DNA of 5,979 bases from Devosia sp. (GTDB lineage: Bacteria > Pseudomonadota > Alphaproteobacteria > Rhizobiales > Devosiaceae), in the NCBI GenBank assembly GCA_028290225.1, contig JAQGKH010000295.1:1-5979 (forward strand), in the 5' to 3' direction. Position numbers and translations under genes: made by a program. How positions within the stretch are numbered: the first letter of the stretch is position 1; the number at the start of each line of letters is the position of its first letter. Positions 5,212 through 5,979 of the stretch are shown here, one piece after another. The notes under the pieces are model-generated. The model was given only the letters and a program-made list of their open reading frames with translations, did no database searches and had not been told where the DNA came from.

Positions 5212-5979
5212 TCAGACGATACCGCCCGAGCCGCCTTCAACCGCAGGGCGGATTTGGGCAACCTTGCCGCGGTAGCCCGAAGCACGATACGCGCCCAGCA
5301 GGTCGATGGCTCCGCCCTTGTCTAGGCGCGCCATGGCCAGAATCGGTTCCACATCGGTGCGATAAGCCAGGCGCAGCGCCTGCGTTGCCGCCAGCGCGTC
5401 ATTGGCGTCTTGCGCTTCCTTGAGGCCGTGACGATCCACCAGCAGCGCCTGCGCATAGGCCCGCTGCACGTCCGAAGCCGACAGCATCAGCGATTCAATA
5501 GGATCGGTCACATTATGCGACTGGTCGAGCATATGGGCCGGGTCGAAATCGCTGTAGCGATCCTCCGCATCAACCAGCTCGTTGAACACGAGGAACAGGC
5601 GATAGGGATCGATGGAGCCGGCGTCCAGATCGTCGTCTCCATATTTGGAATCGTTGAAGTGGAAGCCCCCCAGTTTGCCGAACTGGGCCAGCCGCGACAC
5701 GATCATCTCGATATTGGTGTTGGGCGCATGGTGCCCAAGGTCCACGAGGCAAAAGGCCTTGTCGCCCAGCTCCTTGGCGATGAGGTAGTTGGTCCCCCAA
5801 TCCTGCACGACAGTCGAGTAAAAGGCAGGCTCATACATCTTGTGCTCGGTGTAGACCCGCCAGTCCTCGGGCAGGGCGTCATAGATCGCCTTGGACGAGT
5901 CGAGGTAGTGCTCGAACTGAGTGGCGAAATTGACCTGGCCCGGAAAGTTGGAACCGTCGCCGACCCAGATCGTCAGCGC
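5212..5979 (-). CDS. rhaI: L-rhamnose isomerase, partial (N-terminus beyond the right edge)
   Basis: The C-terminal 255 residues of an L-rhamnose isomerase of the P. stutzeri/rhizobial type, which converts L-rhamnose to L-rhamnulose in the cytosol using divalent metals. The frame is open at 5979; the family is about 430 residues, so roughly 175 are missing at the N-terminus. Active-site motifs, in fragment numbering: TIWVGDGSNFPGQ (3-15), TEHKMYEPAFYS (44-55, Glu45 and Lys47), LVDLGHHAPNTN (78-89, Asp80 and His83), GFHFNDSKYGDDDLD (105-119, His107, Asp115, Asp117) and HMLDQSHN (149-156, Asp152). Their spacing matches the metal and catalytic residues reported for P. stutzeri L-rhamnose isomerase (Glu219, Lys221, Asp254, His257, His281, Asp289, Asp291), with the last Asp about one residue off. 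Stop TGA at 5214-5212. In rhizobia rhaI lies in a rhamnose catabolic operon, probably continuing to the right. The P. stutzeri-type enzyme is broad-specificity, so other aldoses are possible substrates. Confidence 0.93.
   Translation of the reverse strand, partial: ALTIWVGDGSNFPGQVNFATQFEHYLDSSKAIYDALPEDWRVYTEHKMYEPAFYSTVVQDWGTNYLIAKELGDKAFCLVDLGHHAPNTNIEMIVSRLAQFGKLGGFHFNDSKYGDDDLDAGSIDPYRLFLVFNELVDAEDRYSDFDPAHMLDQSHNVTDPIESLMLSASDVQRAYAQALLVDRHGLKEAQDANDALAATQALRLAYRTDVEPILAMARLDKGGAIDLLGAYRASGYRGKVAQIRPAVEGGSGGIV

Overview
This 5,979-base, GC-rich window looks like ordinary chromosomal DNA from an alphaproteobacterium, most likely of the Hyphomicrobiales/Rhizobiales (Devosia-like or rhizobial). 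The evidence is the gene mix: a CobF-type enzyme of the aerobic cobalamin pathway, a MerR/CueR copper operon, a 47-residue DUF1127 protein, and an L-rhamnose isomerase of the Pseudomonas stutzeri/rhizobial type. This placement is inferred from gene content, with no phylogeny behind it. I see no insertion sequence, phage gene, CRISPR array, tRNA or rRNA.

Layout. Positions 1-67 carry nothing I can name. cobF (68-805, minus) is complete. A divergent 165-bp spacer then leads to a small secreted DUF305 protein (971-1321, plus), which has a CueR-like promoter. It converges on a three-gene minus-strand copper operon, copA (4232-1962), cueR (1965-1558) and copZ (1556-1356). That operon is driven by a second CueR-like promoter at about 4252-4282 and closed by a strong hairpin at 1327-1349. 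Next come a short plus-strand DUF1127 gene (4443-4586) with a LysR-box-like palindrome upstream and a strong terminator downstream, then ybaK (5115-4642, minus), then the C-terminal 255 residues of rhaI (5979-5212, minus), which runs off the right edge.

How the genes fit together. The central 3.3 kb is a copper-homeostasis module. CueR would sense cytosolic Cu(I), CopZ would chaperone it, and the CopA P1B-1 ATPase would export it. The DUF305 protein, exported and rich in Met and His, could bind copper in the periplasm. Two promoters with the same unusual geometry (TTGACC, a 19-bp spacer, the same ACCTT half-site) suggest that CueR controls both the operon and the DUF305 gene. The flanking genes (cobalamin synthesis, Cys-tRNA(Pro) editing, rhamnose catabolism) look unrelated.

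I found no wholly new system. The most useful leads are the inferred CueR control of the DUF305 gene, the LysR-like palindrome upstream of the DUF1127 gene, a perfect palindrome over the copA -10 region, and an inverted repeat that could mask the ybaK ribosome binding site.
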